Shown here: positions 39,126-48,454 of the stretch, piece by piece
Layout of the letters: each line of letters starts with the position of its first letter
Numbering within the stretch: the stretch's first letter is position 1
Origin: Vreelandella subterranea
GTDB lineage: Bacteria; Pseudomonadota; Gammaproteobacteria; Pseudomonadales; Halomonadaceae
NCBI RefSeq assembly: GCF_900111305.1
Contig: NZ_FOGS01000009.1
Location: forward strand, 62,001 to 126,000
DNA: 64,000 nucleotides
Direction: 5' to 3'
The notes under the pieces: generated by a model
Seen by the model: only the letters and a program-made list of their open reading frames with translations
Told to the model about the DNA's origin: nothing
Databases searched by the model: none
Made by a program: the position numbers and the translations under genes

Positions 39126-40325
39126 ATGCAAGATGACAGCCAGCAAGACGCGTGGTCGCTGGAAACGCTAGCGATTCGGGCGGGACACGAGCGTACCTTT
39201 GAGCAGGAACACGCGGAGCCGATTTTTCCCACGTCCAGCTTCGTGTATGAGAGCGCCGCTGAAGCAGCGCGCAAGTTTGGCGGTCACGAGGCCGGTAACG
39301 TCTATTCCCGCTTTACCAACCCGACCGTGCATACCTTCGAGCGCCGGTTAGCGGCCTTGGAGGGCGGCGAACGCTGCGTGGCCACCAGTTCGGGGATGTC
39401 CGCTATCCTGTCAACGGTGCTGGCGCTGCTGTCGGCAGGCGATGAAATCGTTGCGTCGCGGTCATTGTTTGGTTCAACAGTGAGCCTGTTCGATAAATAT
39501 TTCGCCAAGTTGGGTATTACCACGCGCTATGTGGAGCTTTCTGACATGGCAGCGTGGGAAGCGGCCATCACCCCCAAGACACGCTTGCTGTTTGCTGAAA
39601 CGCCGTCGAACCCGCTGTCTGAAGTGGCCGATATCGCCGCACTGTCAGCGTTGGCTAAACGCCATGATGTCTGGCTTGCGATCGACAACTGCTTTTTGAC
39701 ACCCGCGCTTCAGCAGCCCATCGCGCTGGGGGCTGACCTGGTGATTCACTCCGCAACCAAGTACCTCGATGGGCAGGGGCGTGCGGTAGGCGGTGCCGTG
39801 GTGGGTAAACACGACGTGCTGGAAGAGGTGTTTGGCGTCGTGCGCACCTGTGGCCCCTGCATGAGTCCGTTCAACGCCTGGATATTTACCAAAGGGTTGG
39901 AAACGCTCTCGTTGCGGATGAAGGCTCACTGTGAACAGGCACAAGCCCTTGCCGAGTGGCTTGATGCCCACCCAGCGGTCAACAAGGTGTTCTATAGCGG
40001 CCTTGTCGACCATCCGCAGCATGAACTCGCCAGGCAGCAGCAGGGCGGCTTTGGCGCGGTGCTTGGGTTCGAGGTCCTCAATGGTCAGGAGGGCGCGTGG
40101 CAGGTGATCGATGCGACCCGCATGCTGTCGATCACCGGCAACCTGGGAGATGTCAAAACGACGATTACCCATCCCGCCACGACCACACATGGTCGCTTGA
40201 GCGATGAGCAACGAGCGGCCGCCGGTATTTCGCCGGGGCTGGTGCGTGTCGCCGTGGGGCTGGAAAACCAGCAAGACATTCAAAATGATCTCGCCAGAGG
40301 GTTGGATGCCTTGCTGGCAGGTTAG
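39126..40325 (+). CDS. metZ: O-succinylhomoserine sulfhydrylase
   Basis: A PLP enzyme of the Cys/Met metabolism class that makes homocysteine directly from O-succinylhomoserine and sulfide. The 399-residue product has the PLP lysine at 212 (HSATKYLDGQGRAVGGAVVG), SRFTNPTVHTFERRLAALEGG, and the C-terminal LVRVAVGLENQQDI. The location directly after purF matches metZ of Pseudomonas, which favours metZ over metB or metY. A strong terminator follows. Confidence 0.92.
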   Translation: MQDDSQQDAWSLETLAIRAGHERTFEQEHAEPIFPTSSFVYESAAEAARKFGGHEAGNVYSRFTNPTVHTFERRLAALEGGERCVATSSGMSAILSTVLALLSAGDEIVASRSLFGSTVSLFDKYFAKLGITTRYVELSDMAAWEAAITPKTRLLFAETPSNPLSEVADIAALSALAKRHDVWLAIDNCFLTPALQQPIALGADLVIHSATKYLDGQGRAVGGAVVGKHDVLEEVFGVVRTCGPCMSPFNAWIFTKGLETLSLRMKAHCEQAQALAEWLDAHPAVNKVFYSGLVDHPQHELARQQQGGFGAVLGFEVLNGQEGAWQVIDATRMLSITGNLGDVKTTITHPATTTHGRLSDEQRAAAGISPGLVRVAVGLENQQDIQNDLARGLDALLAG

Positions 40326-40346
40326 TTGCCTGCCAAACGCGATCTG

Positions 40347-40371
40347 AAACCGGCCCATGGCCGGTTTTTTT
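40347..40371 (+). terminator. Terminator after metZ
   Basis: AAACCGGCC pairs with GGCCGGTTT around a CAT loop, followed by further T residues. Confidence 0.88.
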
Positions 40372-40515
40372 AGCCCGTCCTGATTGTGTAAAGGCGTTGT
40401 CCAACGTTTTTTACGAATGGTGTGTTCTGCTTTTTTCAGCGGTTTACAATCCATTTTGCCACTATCATTACCCTTGAATCACGCCCAAAGAGGGCGTCCA
40501 AGAAAGGAATATCCG

Positions 40516-41061
40516 ATGTGGGGAAACACGCAGGCCGGCTGGGGCATCATCAGTATTATGTTGCACTGGCTAAGTGCCATCACGATTGTCGGGCTCTTTG
40601 CCCTGGGCTGGTGGATGACCGGGTTGGGGTATTACGACCCCTGGTACAATCTGGGCCCCTGGGTGCATCGCTCGATTGGCATGCTGCTTTTCGCCGCGAC
40701 CCTGGCGCGCATCGCCTGGCGGTTGTCACAGCCTACACCCTGGGGGCATGGAGGCCGACTTGCCATCCTGATGGCGCATCTGGGTCATGTCATGCTGTAT
40801 GTCATCCTGCTTGTGGTCATGACCACGGGCTATTTGATCTCTACAGCTGACGGAAGTGGTATTAGTGTGTTTGGGTGGTTCGTCGTGCCTGCGCTGGTGC
40901 ATGGTCTGCCGCAGCAATCAGTGATTGCCGGTGACCTGCATTGGTACAGCGCCTGGGCCTTGATGTTGCTGGCTGTGGGGCATTCGCTGGCAGCCTTCAA
41001 GCACCACTTTCATGATCGCTACGACACCTTACGGCGTATGTTGAAACCCACATCGCGCTAA
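40516..41061 (+). CDS. Cytochrome b561 family protein
   Basis: The 181-residue product has four membrane helices. Paired histidines, in HWLSAITIV (helix 1), HRSIGMLLF, HLGHVMLYV and HWYSAWALMLLAVGHSLAAFKHHF, fit the bis-haem b561 (CybB-like) family. It probably exchanges electrons with periplasmic partners. The ATG at 40516 is supported by AAAGGAAT upstream. It precedes yceI; a b561 gene beside yceI is a common pairing. Confidence 0.9.
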   Translation: MWGNTQAGWGIISIMLHWLSAITIVGLFALGWWMTGLGYYDPWYNLGPWVHRSIGMLLFAATLARIAWRLSQPTPWGHGGRLAILMAHLGHVMLYVILLVVMTTGYLISTADGSGISVFGWFVVPALVHGLPQQSVIAGDLHWYSAWALMLLAVGHSLAAFKHHFHDRYDTLRRMLKPTSR

Positions 41062-41143
41062 CGTATCAGGCTTTCCCCGACGGGATGGCTTCAAAGGAGC
41101 ATCTATCAAGACGGTGCTTTTCATCGAGAAAGGAGTTGCACGC

Positions 41144-41728
41144 ATGTTGAAGAAAACCTTACTGACCACGGCAGTCGCGGCCGCAGGCCTTGTCACGCTT
41201 GGCCAGGCCCAGGCAGCAGATTACACCATTGATATTGAAGGGCAGCATGCCTTTGTACAGTTCAAGATCAATCACCTGGGCTATTCCTACATCCTGGGTA
41301 GCTTTGAAGACTTCTCGGGTGAGTTCAGCTACGATGCCGATGATCTGGATGCCTCATCGGTCGATATGGAAGTTCAGGTAAACAGCCTGAATACCAACCA
41401 TGGCGAACGCGATCGTCACATCTTGAGCAGTGATTTCCTTAACGCAGACGAGTATCCCACGGCCACCTTCACGTCGACCGGGTTCGAGCCGACCGGTGAT
41501 AATGAAGGCGTTGTGACTGGCGATCTTACCCTGCACGGCCAAACCCAGGAAATTGAAATGCCCGTCACCCTGATGGGCGAAGGCGAAGACCCCTGGGGTG
41601 GCTACCGTGCTGGCTTTGAGGGCAGCACCATGCTTACGCTGGGTGATTTTGGCATCGACATGAGTGATTTCCCCGAAGCGATGCATGAGTTGGAGCTTTA
41701 TGTGACCTTCGAAGGTATTCGCCAGTAA
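41144..41728 (+). CDS. yceI: YceI-family periplasmic protein
   Basis: The 194-residue product has a signal peptide (cleaved after AQA, about residue 24) and the YceI lipocalin-like barrel that binds isoprenoid lipids: HAFVQFKINHLGYSYILGSFEDFSG and DLTLHGQTQEIEMPVTLMGEG. The mature protein is very acidic. AAAGGAG precedes ATG 41144. It lies 82 bp after cytochrome b561, in the same direction. Confidence 0.92.
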   Translation: MLKKTLLTTAVAAAGLVTLGQAQAADYTIDIEGQHAFVQFKINHLGYSYILGSFEDFSGEFSYDADDLDASSVDMEVQVNSLNTNHGERDRHILSSDFLNADEYPTATFTSTGFEPTGDNEGVVTGDLTLHGQTQEIEMPVTLMGEGEDPWGGYRAGFEGSTMLTLGDFGIDMSDFPEAMHELELYVTFEGIRQ

Positions 41729-41740
41729 TTCAGCGCTTCT

Positions 41741-41778
41741 AAAAGCGCCACCACGCCTTCGGGGGTGGTGGCGCTTTT
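41741..41778 (+). terminator. Terminator after yceI
   Basis: A 14-bp GC-rich stem begins AAAAGCGCCACCAC and ends GTGGTGGCGCTTTT, one of the strongest in the window. Confidence 0.92.
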
Positions 41779-41801
41779 GTGTTTATTCAACAGGAGTATA
41801 G

Positions 41802-43157
41802 GTGTTGGCGGCTAGCACTCAGCAAATGGCAGGATTGGGCAAAACCCTGTGGCGGCAAACCTGGCCGATGGCAATTGGGGTGTTGTCACTACTTGGGTTC
41901 CAACTGGTTGATAGCGCCTTTATTGCTCGCCTGGGCACGGTACCGCTGGCTGCCCAGTCGTTCACCTTCCCGCTGTCGTTTCTGATCATCGGGATTCAGG
42001 TGGGGATGGGTATCGCTATCGCGGCGTTGATATCTCGTGCACTGGGGGCTGGTGAAAAGGCCCGTGCCAAGCGGTTGAGCAGTCTGGTGCTGATGGCGGG
42101 TGGCGCCGTGATTGCTTGTCTGGCTATGCTGCTGTGGGCCTTTCAGATGCCGATATTCAGCCTGCTAGGCGCCGAAAGTAACACCTTTGGGCATTTGCGC
42201 AGCTATTGGCCGCCGCAGCTGTTATCGGCCTGGCTGGGGGCGCTGCTTTATTTTGTTTACAGCGTTTTTCGTGCCCATGGCGATACCCGGCTGCCGGGAA
42301 AAATGATGGTGATCACCAGTCTGATCAACCTGGCACTGGATCCCGTGCTGATCTTCGGCATAGGGCCGTGGCCTGGCTGGGGGCTGCCGGGTGCCGCCTG
42401 GGCGACGGCGATTGCCTTTAGCTTTGGGTTGCTGGCAACCGGGGGCCGTTTGTGGAAACGCGGCTGGGCTTCGCGAGAAGGGCTATGGCAGGAAGGTCGG
42501 CAGTCTTGGCGGCCTTTCATGGGTATTGCCGCGCCGGCCATGGTGAGTCAGCTTATGCCGCCCCTGGCCGCCATGCTGGCGATTTCGGTGGTGGCTGGCC
42601 TGGGTGAGAGCCAAGTCGCTGCCTGGGGATTGGCAAGCCGCCTGGAAACGCTGTCGTTAATGGTGATCTTAGCCATGACGATGTCGTTGCCGCCCTGGCT
42701 GGGGCGTTGTTATGGGGCGGGTGATTGGGACCAGATCCATCGTCTGCTGCGCCTGGCACTGGGTGTGGCGGTGGTCTGGCAGTTGACCCTGGGTATATTG
42801 CTGGCGCTGGGGGCACCCTGGCTTGGCATGGTGCTGGCTGGAAACCCTGACGTACAGGATGAACTGGTGCTGCTGATTCGTTTCCTGCTGCCAAGCTATG
42901 CGGCGCTTGGCGTCTGTATGCTGGTGGTATCCGCGGGCAATGCGTTGGGCTGGCCGCTACGCGCAATGCTGCTGTCTGGCGCACGCTTGTTTATGTGCTA
43001 TTTACCCTGCCTGTGGCTGGGTGAGCAACTGGCCGGATGGTGGGGATTGGCCGCCGGAGCGGCCTTGGGTAATGTGCTTGCCGGGTTAGTCGCCTGGCTG
43101 CTGCTGAGGCGTATTCTGTCCCGTCCTCACCGGCAAGCGAGGGTTAATGCGGGCTAG
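41802..43157 (+). CDS. MATE-family efflux transporter
   Basis: The 451-residue protein has about 12 membrane helices and the MATE family pattern, with TWPMAIGVLSLLGFQLVDSAFIARLG at the start and a repeat in the second half (GIAAPAMVSQLMPPLAAMLAISVVAG). Such pumps export drugs or metabolites using Na+ or H+. It starts with GTG, supported by CAGGAG 7 bases upstream. It converges on the permease gene with a 14-bp overlap of coding ends. Confidence 0.9.
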   Translation: MLAASTQQMAGLGKTLWRQTWPMAIGVLSLLGFQLVDSAFIARLGTVPLAAQSFTFPLSFLIIGIQVGMGIAIAALISRALGAGEKARAKRLSSLVLMAGGAVIACLAMLLWAFQMPIFSLLGAESNTFGHLRSYWPPQLLSAWLGALLYFVYSVFRAHGDTRLPGKMMVITSLINLALDPVLIFGIGPWPGWGLPGAAWATAIAFSFGLLATGGRLWKRGWASREGLWQEGRQSWRPFMGIAAPAMVSQLMPPLAAMLAISVVAGLGESQVAAWGLASRLETLSLMVILAMTMSLPPWLGRCYGAGDWDQIHRLLRLALGVAVVWQLTLGILLALGAPWLGMVLAGNPDVQDELVLLIRFLLPSYAALGVCMLVVSAGNALGWPLRAMLLSGARLFMCYLPCLWLGEQLAGWWGLAAGAALGNVLAGLVAWLLLRRILSRPHRQARVNAG

Positions 43158-44634
43158 ATGGTGTGGGCTTTTCCTGAAACGCAAAGTAGCCGAACAATAG
43201 CGCCATCGCCAGATAGCCCATGCTGAAACTGGGCGCCGCGTTGATGCCGAGCTCGGCCGCGTGCATCAAGCCGACAAACGAGAAAGCCGCTGCGATCAGG
43301 GCGAAGATAGCTGCCCGTCGAAACTGATGATCAATCACGGAGACCGTCATGGCGCCCAGGAAAATGGCCATGAACATGGCGCCCTGACCGGTGGCTACAA
43401 TGGCGGTGGAAATATCGCTGACGATGTCCTCAGCGCCGCGGTTAAAGCGCGTCATCACGTAGTTGGCAAAGTAGGGCAGCATGGCCAGCGCGACCGCGGG
43501 GTAGTAACGGCTGTCGTTGGACTGAAACGCCGTGGCGATCATGGAAATGCCCACAAAGACCAGGATAGGAGCGACCACCGAGACGGGGATGATCGCCGAA
43601 ATCATGGCGATTAACCCGAACATGGTAGCGATGGCGTAAACAGCTCCGTTCAGCAGGCTATAGCCACGCCCGGCCCCCATCCACTTCGCCCCAACGGTGG
43701 CAATATACACCGTGGTGGGGAAGACGCCGCCAAACAGGGCGCCCAGCATGGTGCCTGCCCCATCGACCGCCTGGCATTCACGTACGTCATACTTGTCGCC
43801 GGCGGCTTCCATGGCCTCGACGTTGTTCATGGTTTCAATGGCGTTATACAGCGTAATTGGCAACACCACGGTCAGAATGGCCAGCATGCCAGTAGCCAGC
43901 AGCCCCAGGCCTTCCCACCAGGCCAGGTTGGGCAGCAGCGGGTAAAAACCCAGGTGGGTAAAGGCGTCGCTGAAGCGATCTCCGCCCGCATCGCCAATCA
44001 AGTAGGCCATGGCGGTGCCCAGGATGATCGCGAATAGCGAGGTGGGAATTTTCAGCGGCATGCTGACCCGGGCAAGCAAGCCAACAATAATGATGGCCAG
44101 CACCAGCAAGCCAATCACCGGCATCTCCAGCGTTTTGAACAACATTTCGCCAGCAATAAAGGTCAGCGCCACCCCGGCAACGGCACCGAGCATGGCAGCT
44201 CGCGGAAGGTGATATTGTACCCAGCGGCCGATCAGGCTGATGGCGGCTTCAATGGCGCCGCTGATAAAACAGGCGGCCACTGCCACCTGCCAGGCGAGGG
44301 TGACATCTCCCGTCAGCTCCTTGGCGGGCAGCAAGACGCCGAACAGGAAGACGAACATGACCGGCGTGGAAATGCCGTAGGACAAGGCGGTCACATCCGT
44401 GCGCTGCTCTTTGCGGGCTAGCCGTGAGGCGCTCCAGGCGTAATAGAAGTTGCCGACCATCACGGCAACCGCCGCGCCGGGCAGCACTTGTCCATAGACG
44501 ATGGAGGCAGGAAAACCCATGCCAAGCATGGTGATGGCAATGATGACAAAGTTCGCAATGTTGTTCTGGAACAAAGCGAAGAATGCGTCGGTGTCTTCTT
44601 TCTTGTACCACGGGTAGTGCTGTTGCGTCGCCAT
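43144..44634 (-). CDS. Purine/uracil-type permease (NCS2-like)
   Basis: A 496-residue membrane protein with 12-14 hydrophobic segments. AIETMNNVEAMEAAGDKYDVRECQAVDGAGTMLGALFGGVFPTTVY is the shared nucleobase-transporter block, with the NxExxxxG-type motif and a GAGT loop. It is a more distant NCS2/AzgA-like member than the permease at 62 kb, so the substrate is open. No regulator is adjacent. It overlaps the end of the MATE gene by 14 bp on the opposite strand. Confidence 0.82.
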   Translation of the reverse strand: MATQQHYPWYKKEDTDAFFALFQNNIANFVIIAITMLGMGFPASIVYGQVLPGAAVAVMVGNFYYAWSASRLARKEQRTDVTALSYGISTPVMFVFLFGVLLPAKELTGDVTLAWQVAVAACFISGAIEAAISLIGRWVQYHLPRAAMLGAVAGVALTFIAGEMLFKTLEMPVIGLLVLAIIIVGLLARVSMPLKIPTSLFAIILGTAMAYLIGDAGGDRFSDAFTHLGFYPLLPNLAWWEGLGLLATGMLAILTVVLPITLYNAIETMNNVEAMEAAGDKYDVRECQAVDGAGTMLGALFGGVFPTTVYIATVGAKWMGAGRGYSLLNGAVYAIATMFGLIAMISAIIPVSVVAPILVFVGISMIATAFQSNDSRYYPAVALAMLPYFANYVMTRFNRGAEDIVSDISTAIVATGQGAMFMAIFLGAMTVSVIDHQFRRAAIFALIAAAFSFVGLMHAAELGINAAPSFSMGYLAMALLFGYFAFQEKPTPSSPH

Positions 44635-44674
44635 GACTGCCTCTGGTTAATGGGGTGTCGGTGAGGGGCTAAAC

Positions 44675-44700
44675 AAAAATGCCCAGGCAAGCCTGGGCAT
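44675..44700 (-). terminator. Terminator of the aminotransferase operon
   Basis: On the minus strand ATGCCCAGGC pairs with GCCTGGGCAT and leads into TTTTTGTTT. It follows the aminotransferase stop by about 23 bp. Confidence 0.85.
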
Positions 44701-44723
44701 GGAAACGCACTTTGCCTGCGTAT

Positions 44724-45914
44724 CTAGTCGTTAACCGCGGCAATCGCCTTCGCCAGGTAAGGCAGGTTTTCCTGGGAGAAACCGGCCACGTTGGCGCGAC
44801 CCGAGCGCACCATATAGATACCGAACTCGTCGCGCAGCCGGTCGACCTGTTCCGGCGTCAGGCCGGTGTAGGAGAACATGCCGCGCTGCTCGGCAACACA
44901 CGCATACTTCTCATCCAGCCCGAAGGGTTTCAGGGCTTCGACGAAATCACGACGCAGGGTATTGATGCGATCGCGCATTTCGGTCAACTCCTCGCGCCAC
45001 ATGGCGGAGAGTTCAGCGTCATGCAGAATCTCGCTGACAATGGCACCGCCGTGGGCGGGCGGGTTGGAGTAGTTTTCCCGCGCGACAATGGCGACCTGTG
45101 AGCGGATGTTTTCCATCTGCTCGGCATCTTTAGCCACCATGATCAGGCAGCCGGTGCGCTCGCAGTAAATGCCGAAGTTTTTCGAGCACGAGCTGGTGAT
45201 GATCACCTCGTCCAGCTGCTCGGCAAACAGCCGAACACCGTAGGCATCTTCATCCAGGCCTTCCCCGAACCCTTGATAGGCAAAGTCGATGAGCGGCAGT
45301 AACTGGCGCTCTTTAACCACCTCGAGCACTTGCTGCCACTGGGACTTGGAAAGGTCGAACCCGGTAGGGTTGTGGCAGCAGGCGTGAAGTACGACCACAT
45401 CGCCTTCGGGGATCTTCTTCAACGCCCCCAGCATGCCGTCAAAGTCGAGGCGGTTATCGGGGTCGACATAGGGGTATTTGTGCAACTCGATACCCGCGGC
45501 GGTAAAGATGCCATGGTGATTGGGCCAGGTCGGGTCGCTGACCCAAATGCCTCTGTCGGGCAGTTGGGTGGCAATGAAATCGGCCGCTAGACGCAGTGCC
45601 CCAGTGCCCCCGGGCGACTGGGTGGCACTGGCACGATTGGCTTCCAGTACGGGTGAACTGGCGCCCAGTACCATTGGCAGCACAACGCCCCCGTAGGCGG
45701 GAGCGCCGTGGGAACCAATATAGGTTTTGGTGGTTTCATTGCTGAGCAAGCGAGCTTCGGCCTCTTTGACCGCACGCATTACCGGCGTATTGCCGTGCGC
45801 ATCGCGGTAAACGCCAACGCCTAAGTCGACTTTCTGAGGATTGGTGTCTTTTTTGAAAGCTTCGATTAGCCCAAGAATGGCGTCTCCGGGGACTCGCTCA
45901 ATATGCTCAAACAT
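44724..45914 (-). CDS. Aromatic amino acid / aspartate aminotransferase (class I)
   Basis: The 396-residue class I aminotransferase has the PLP lysine at 245 (SSCSKNFGIYCERTG). VLHACCHNPTGFD supplies the PLP-contacting Asn, and the C-terminus has RSGRANVAGF with the substrate carboxylate Arg. It falls in the TyrB/AspC/PhhC group. Its ATG directly follows the phhB stop, and in Pseudomonas phhC sits with phhB and phhA, so an aromatic role (tyrosine/phenylalanine transamination) is likely though aspartate use cannot be excluded. Confidence 0.9.
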   Translation of the reverse strand: MFEHIERVPGDAILGLIEAFKKDTNPQKVDLGVGVYRDAHGNTPVMRAVKEAEARLLSNETTKTYIGSHGAPAYGGVVLPMVLGASSPVLEANRASATQSPGGTGALRLAADFIATQLPDRGIWVSDPTWPNHHGIFTAAGIELHKYPYVDPDNRLDFDGMLGALKKIPEGDVVVLHACCHNPTGFDLSKSQWQQVLEVVKERQLLPLIDFAYQGFGEGLDEDAYGVRLFAEQLDEVIITSSCSKNFGIYCERTGCLIMVAKDAEQMENIRSQVAIVARENYSNPPAHGGAIVSEILHDAELSAMWREELTEMRDRINTLRRDFVEALKPFGLDEKYACVAEQRGMFSYTGLTPEQVDRLRDEFGIYMVRSGRANVAGFSQENLPYLAKAIAAVND

Positions 45915-46253
45915 TTATTCGGCTACCTCGTCGGTTCTAGCGGCAAGAATGAAATCATTTTGGTGCAGACCATCAATCGCGTGGCTCCACCAGGTGACCG
46001 TGGTTTTCCCGTACTCGGTGGTGATCACGGGGTGGTGGCCCGCCTGTTCTGCCAGTTCGCCCACGCGCTGTGTGAACGCCAGCGCATTGGCAAAATCACG
46101 AAACGTAAAGCTGCGTGACAGCTTCATAATGCCATCGTGATCGACAATTCGCCACTCGGGTAGGGTCTTTAGCTGGCTTTCGCACTCGCTGCGCGTCATG
46201 GGGCGTGCGTCGCCGCTGCAGGGTTCACACTGTTGTTGGGCCAGTGAGGTCAT
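45915..46253 (-). CDS. phhB: Pterin-4a-carbinolamine dehydratase
   Basis: The 112-residue protein has the PCD signature [20 protein letters not shown]...[10 protein letters not shown] with the catalytic His pair. It recycles the tetrahydrobiopterin-type cofactor of phenylalanine hydroxylase. It starts with [13 protein letters not shown], the common N-terminal form. It is directly upstream of the aminotransferase gene and shares its terminator, but no phenylalanine hydroxylase gene (phhA) is in the window. Confidence 0.92.
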   Translation of the reverse strand: MTSLAQQQCEPCSGDARPMTRSECESQLKTLPEWRIVDHDGIMKLSRSFTFRDFANALAFTQRVGELAEQAGHHPVITTEYGKTTVTWWSHAIDGLHQNDFILAARTDEVAE

Positions 46254-46294
46254 TTGACTACCTCCTTAATAAGGGTGATGAATGTCTTGCCCTA

Positions 46295-47191
46295 TCAGGA
46301 TAGAAGGCAGACGCAGTCACGACCAACATCTTTGGCACTGTAAAGCGCCTGATCCGCGCGCTCGATCAGGCTCGCGATGGGTTCGCCACAGCGATACTCG
46401 GCAACGCCGATGCTCAGCGTGACCTTGCCGACGCCGATGCCGAAATCATGTTCGGCAATTTGATGGCGTAACCGGTCTGCCAACTGATGGCATTGCTTGA
46501 CCGGGGTAAGCGGCAAGAGGGCCATGAATTCTTCACCCCCCAGTCGGGCAATCATGTCTTCACTGCGCAGCAGCGATTGCGCCAGGGTGGCCAGCCGTTT
46601 CAGGACGTCATCGCCCTGGAGATGCCCCCACCGGTCGTTGATATGTTTAAAGTGGTCGATGTCGAGCATCATGATGGATAGCGGAGTGCCGTGTCGCGAG
46701 CTCAGCGATGCCAGGTGGGTCAACTGGACCATTAGCTTGCGCCGGTTAGGCAGGCTGGTAAGGGGGTCGGTGTCGCACAGCTTGCGAAGCCGTTGTTCTT
46801 CGCTGACCTGGTCGCTGATATCCATCATGATGCCATGCCAGCGAACGCCATTGGGCATGGGTTCGGGGGTGGCGCTGACGCCTATCCACTTTGCTTTATG
46901 TCCGGGTGGGGCAAGGCGGAACCGGGTGGCCAGCGGCAACATCCCCTGGGCCGAGCGTTCAATGGCTGACATCAGTTTCGGATAATCCGCGCCGGTCAAC
47001 TGCTCGAGAGCCGTATTGGCATCCTCTGCCAGTTGGTCGCGATCAATCGGTGCTGACGTCACCCCGGCGCCTTCCATGAACGGAATGGACATATGGCCAT
47101 TGTGGTGCCGGAAGAACTGAAAGACGACGCCAGGAATCTGACTGATAAGTTGCTCGGCGTTGAGCGATAAGGGGATATCATTCACGGACAT
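46295..47191 (-). CDS. Diguanylate cyclase with an N-terminal PAS-like domain
   Basis: The 298-residue product has an N-terminal PAS-like sensor domain (about 1-130, ATRFRLAPPGHKAKWIGVSATPEPMPNG) and a C-terminal GGDEF domain whose active site reads ARLGGEEFMALL. RSED lies five residues upstream of GGEEF, so the inhibitory c-di-GMP site (RxxD) is present. It should make c-di-GMP and be feedback inhibited. No membrane segment is seen. GGAG lies before ATG 47191; an earlier ATG at 47242 is less likely. Confidence 0.9.
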   Translation of the reverse strand: MSVNDIPLSLNAEQLISQIPGVVFQFFRHHNGHMSIPFMEGAGVTSAPIDRDQLAEDANTALEQLTGADYPKLMSAIERSAQGMLPLATRFRLAPPGHKAKWIGVSATPEPMPNGVRWHGIMMDISDQVSEEQRLRKLCDTDPLTSLPNRRKLMVQLTHLASLSSRHGTPLSIMMLDIDHFKHINDRWGHLQGDDVLKRLATLAQSLLRSEDMIARLGGEEFMALLPLTPVKQCHQLADRLRHQIAEHDFGIGVGKVTLSIGVAEYRCGEPIASLIERADQALYSAKDVGRDCVCLLS

Positions 47192-47438
47192 GCGTGAATC
47201 TCCGAAGCTGTACCATTGGAAAGCGGTGCCATCAAAAAACAATCGGCTAGGATAGCTTTAAAAGCGTAATTGGAATGTAAGCCATTTCCTACAATTTGAT
47301 ACATTTACATATTTTTTTGCTATATCTAAAAAAGCAATGAGACTAAAAAGATATATAATACGTTGGTTTAACGTTGCTAATGGCATATGCGAGCGAAAAG
47401 CATTACGTTTATGCATATAAAATATTCTGTTTATTCCG

Positions 47439-48293
47439 ATGAGGTGTGTTTTGTCGCACAGCACGTCTATACAAGATGACGCATGCATGCAGGGACGCGT
47501 CAGCCTGGTAGGGGCTGGGCCAGGGGATCCTGAGTTACTGACGCTCAAGGCGTTCAAGCGCTTGCAGCATGCGGATGTGGTGTTGCACGACCGCCTGGTA
47601 AGCGACGAGATCCTGGCGCTGCTGCCGTCAAGGGTTCAGCAGTTTTATGTTGGCAAGGCACGTTCGTCGCACAGCGTCCCCCAGGAGGGTATCAACCAGG
47701 CCCTGGTGGACTGGGCCAGGGCAGGCAACCGCGTGGTTCGACTCAAGGGAGGCGACCCGTTTATTTTTGGCCGCGGTGGGGAAGAGCTTGAAACCCTGAT
47801 AGAGGCGGGTGTCCCCGTGGAGGTGATTCCGGGGATTACGGCAGCGTCGGGCTGTGCAGCCTATGCGGGTATTCCGCTGACCCACCGCGACCATGCTCAA
47901 TCGGTGCGCTTTGTCACCGGCCATCTCAAAAACGGTGAGTGTGACCTGGACTGGCAGACATTGGCGCACCCGGGTCAGACGCTGGTGTTTTATATGGGGT
48001 TGGGAAGTGTCGATGTGATCTGCAAAGCGCTGATCACCCACGGCATGGCCGACGATACGCCGCTGGCGCTGATTGAGCAGGGCACGACACAGCAGCAACA
48101 AACGCATATTGGCAGCTTGCGCGCCCTGCCCGATACTTTCTATAGCGGCCATATAAAGCCACCGACCTTGTTGATTGTCGGCCATGTGGTGTCATTGAAC
48201 GCACAGTTGGCATGGTTCGACGTGGATCAGACCGATGCCAAGGGGTTTCGCCAAGGCAAGCATCCAACGCCACCTGCCGGTTCTGGCGACTAG
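47439..48293 (+). CDS. cobA: Uroporphyrinogen-III C-methyltransferase
   Basis: SUMT methylates uroporphyrinogen III to precorrin-2 for sirohaem or cobalamin. The 284-residue product has [59 protein letters not shown] and [10 protein letters not shown], all signatures of the family. The start is uncertain: ATG 47439 has no ribosome site, while TTG 47451 has GAGGTG just before it. It is not fused to cysG-type domains. Upstream lies an AT-rich stretch with TATAAT at 47354-47359. Confidence 0.93.
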   Translation: MRCVLSHSTSIQDDACMQGRVSLVGAGPGDPELLTLKAFKRLQHADVVLHDRLVSDEILALLPSRVQQFYVGKARSSHSVPQEGINQALVDWARAGNRVVRLKGGDPFIFGRGGEELETLIEAGVPVEVIPGITAASGCAAYAGIPLTHRDHAQSVRFVTGHLKNGECDLDWQTLAHPGQTLVFYMGLGSVDVICKALITHGMADDTPLALIEQGTTQQQQTHIGSLRALPDTFYSGHIKPPTLLIVGHVVSLNAQLAWFDVDQTDAKGFRQGKHPTPPAGSGD

Positions 48294-48313
48294 CGTTAAA
48301 CTATCAACGCTAG
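48290..48313 (+). other. Palindrome at the cobA stop
   Basis: CTAGCGTT (48290-48297) pairs perfectly with AACGCTAG (48306-48313) around an 8-base loop, starting in the stop codon of cobA. No T tract follows, so it may be a processing or protein-binding site rather than a terminator. Confidence 0.5.
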
Positions 48314-48454
48314 CGTCTTGCCCTCAGAGTGGCTAGATACTCTAAGCTGTGTATGCTGGTAGCTAGCAGGCTGATAGTTATCACTGTCTGCTGCCCAATG
48401 CGCAGCCAACACCGGTACGCGTAACGCGCAGCGAATACCAAAGGGAGAGGCGAC

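Noticed and set aside
43144..43157. Frameshift suspected where the MATE and permease genes overlap
   Set aside because: Both proteins end in plausible tails; a 14-bp convergent overlap is acceptable and no motif is lost.
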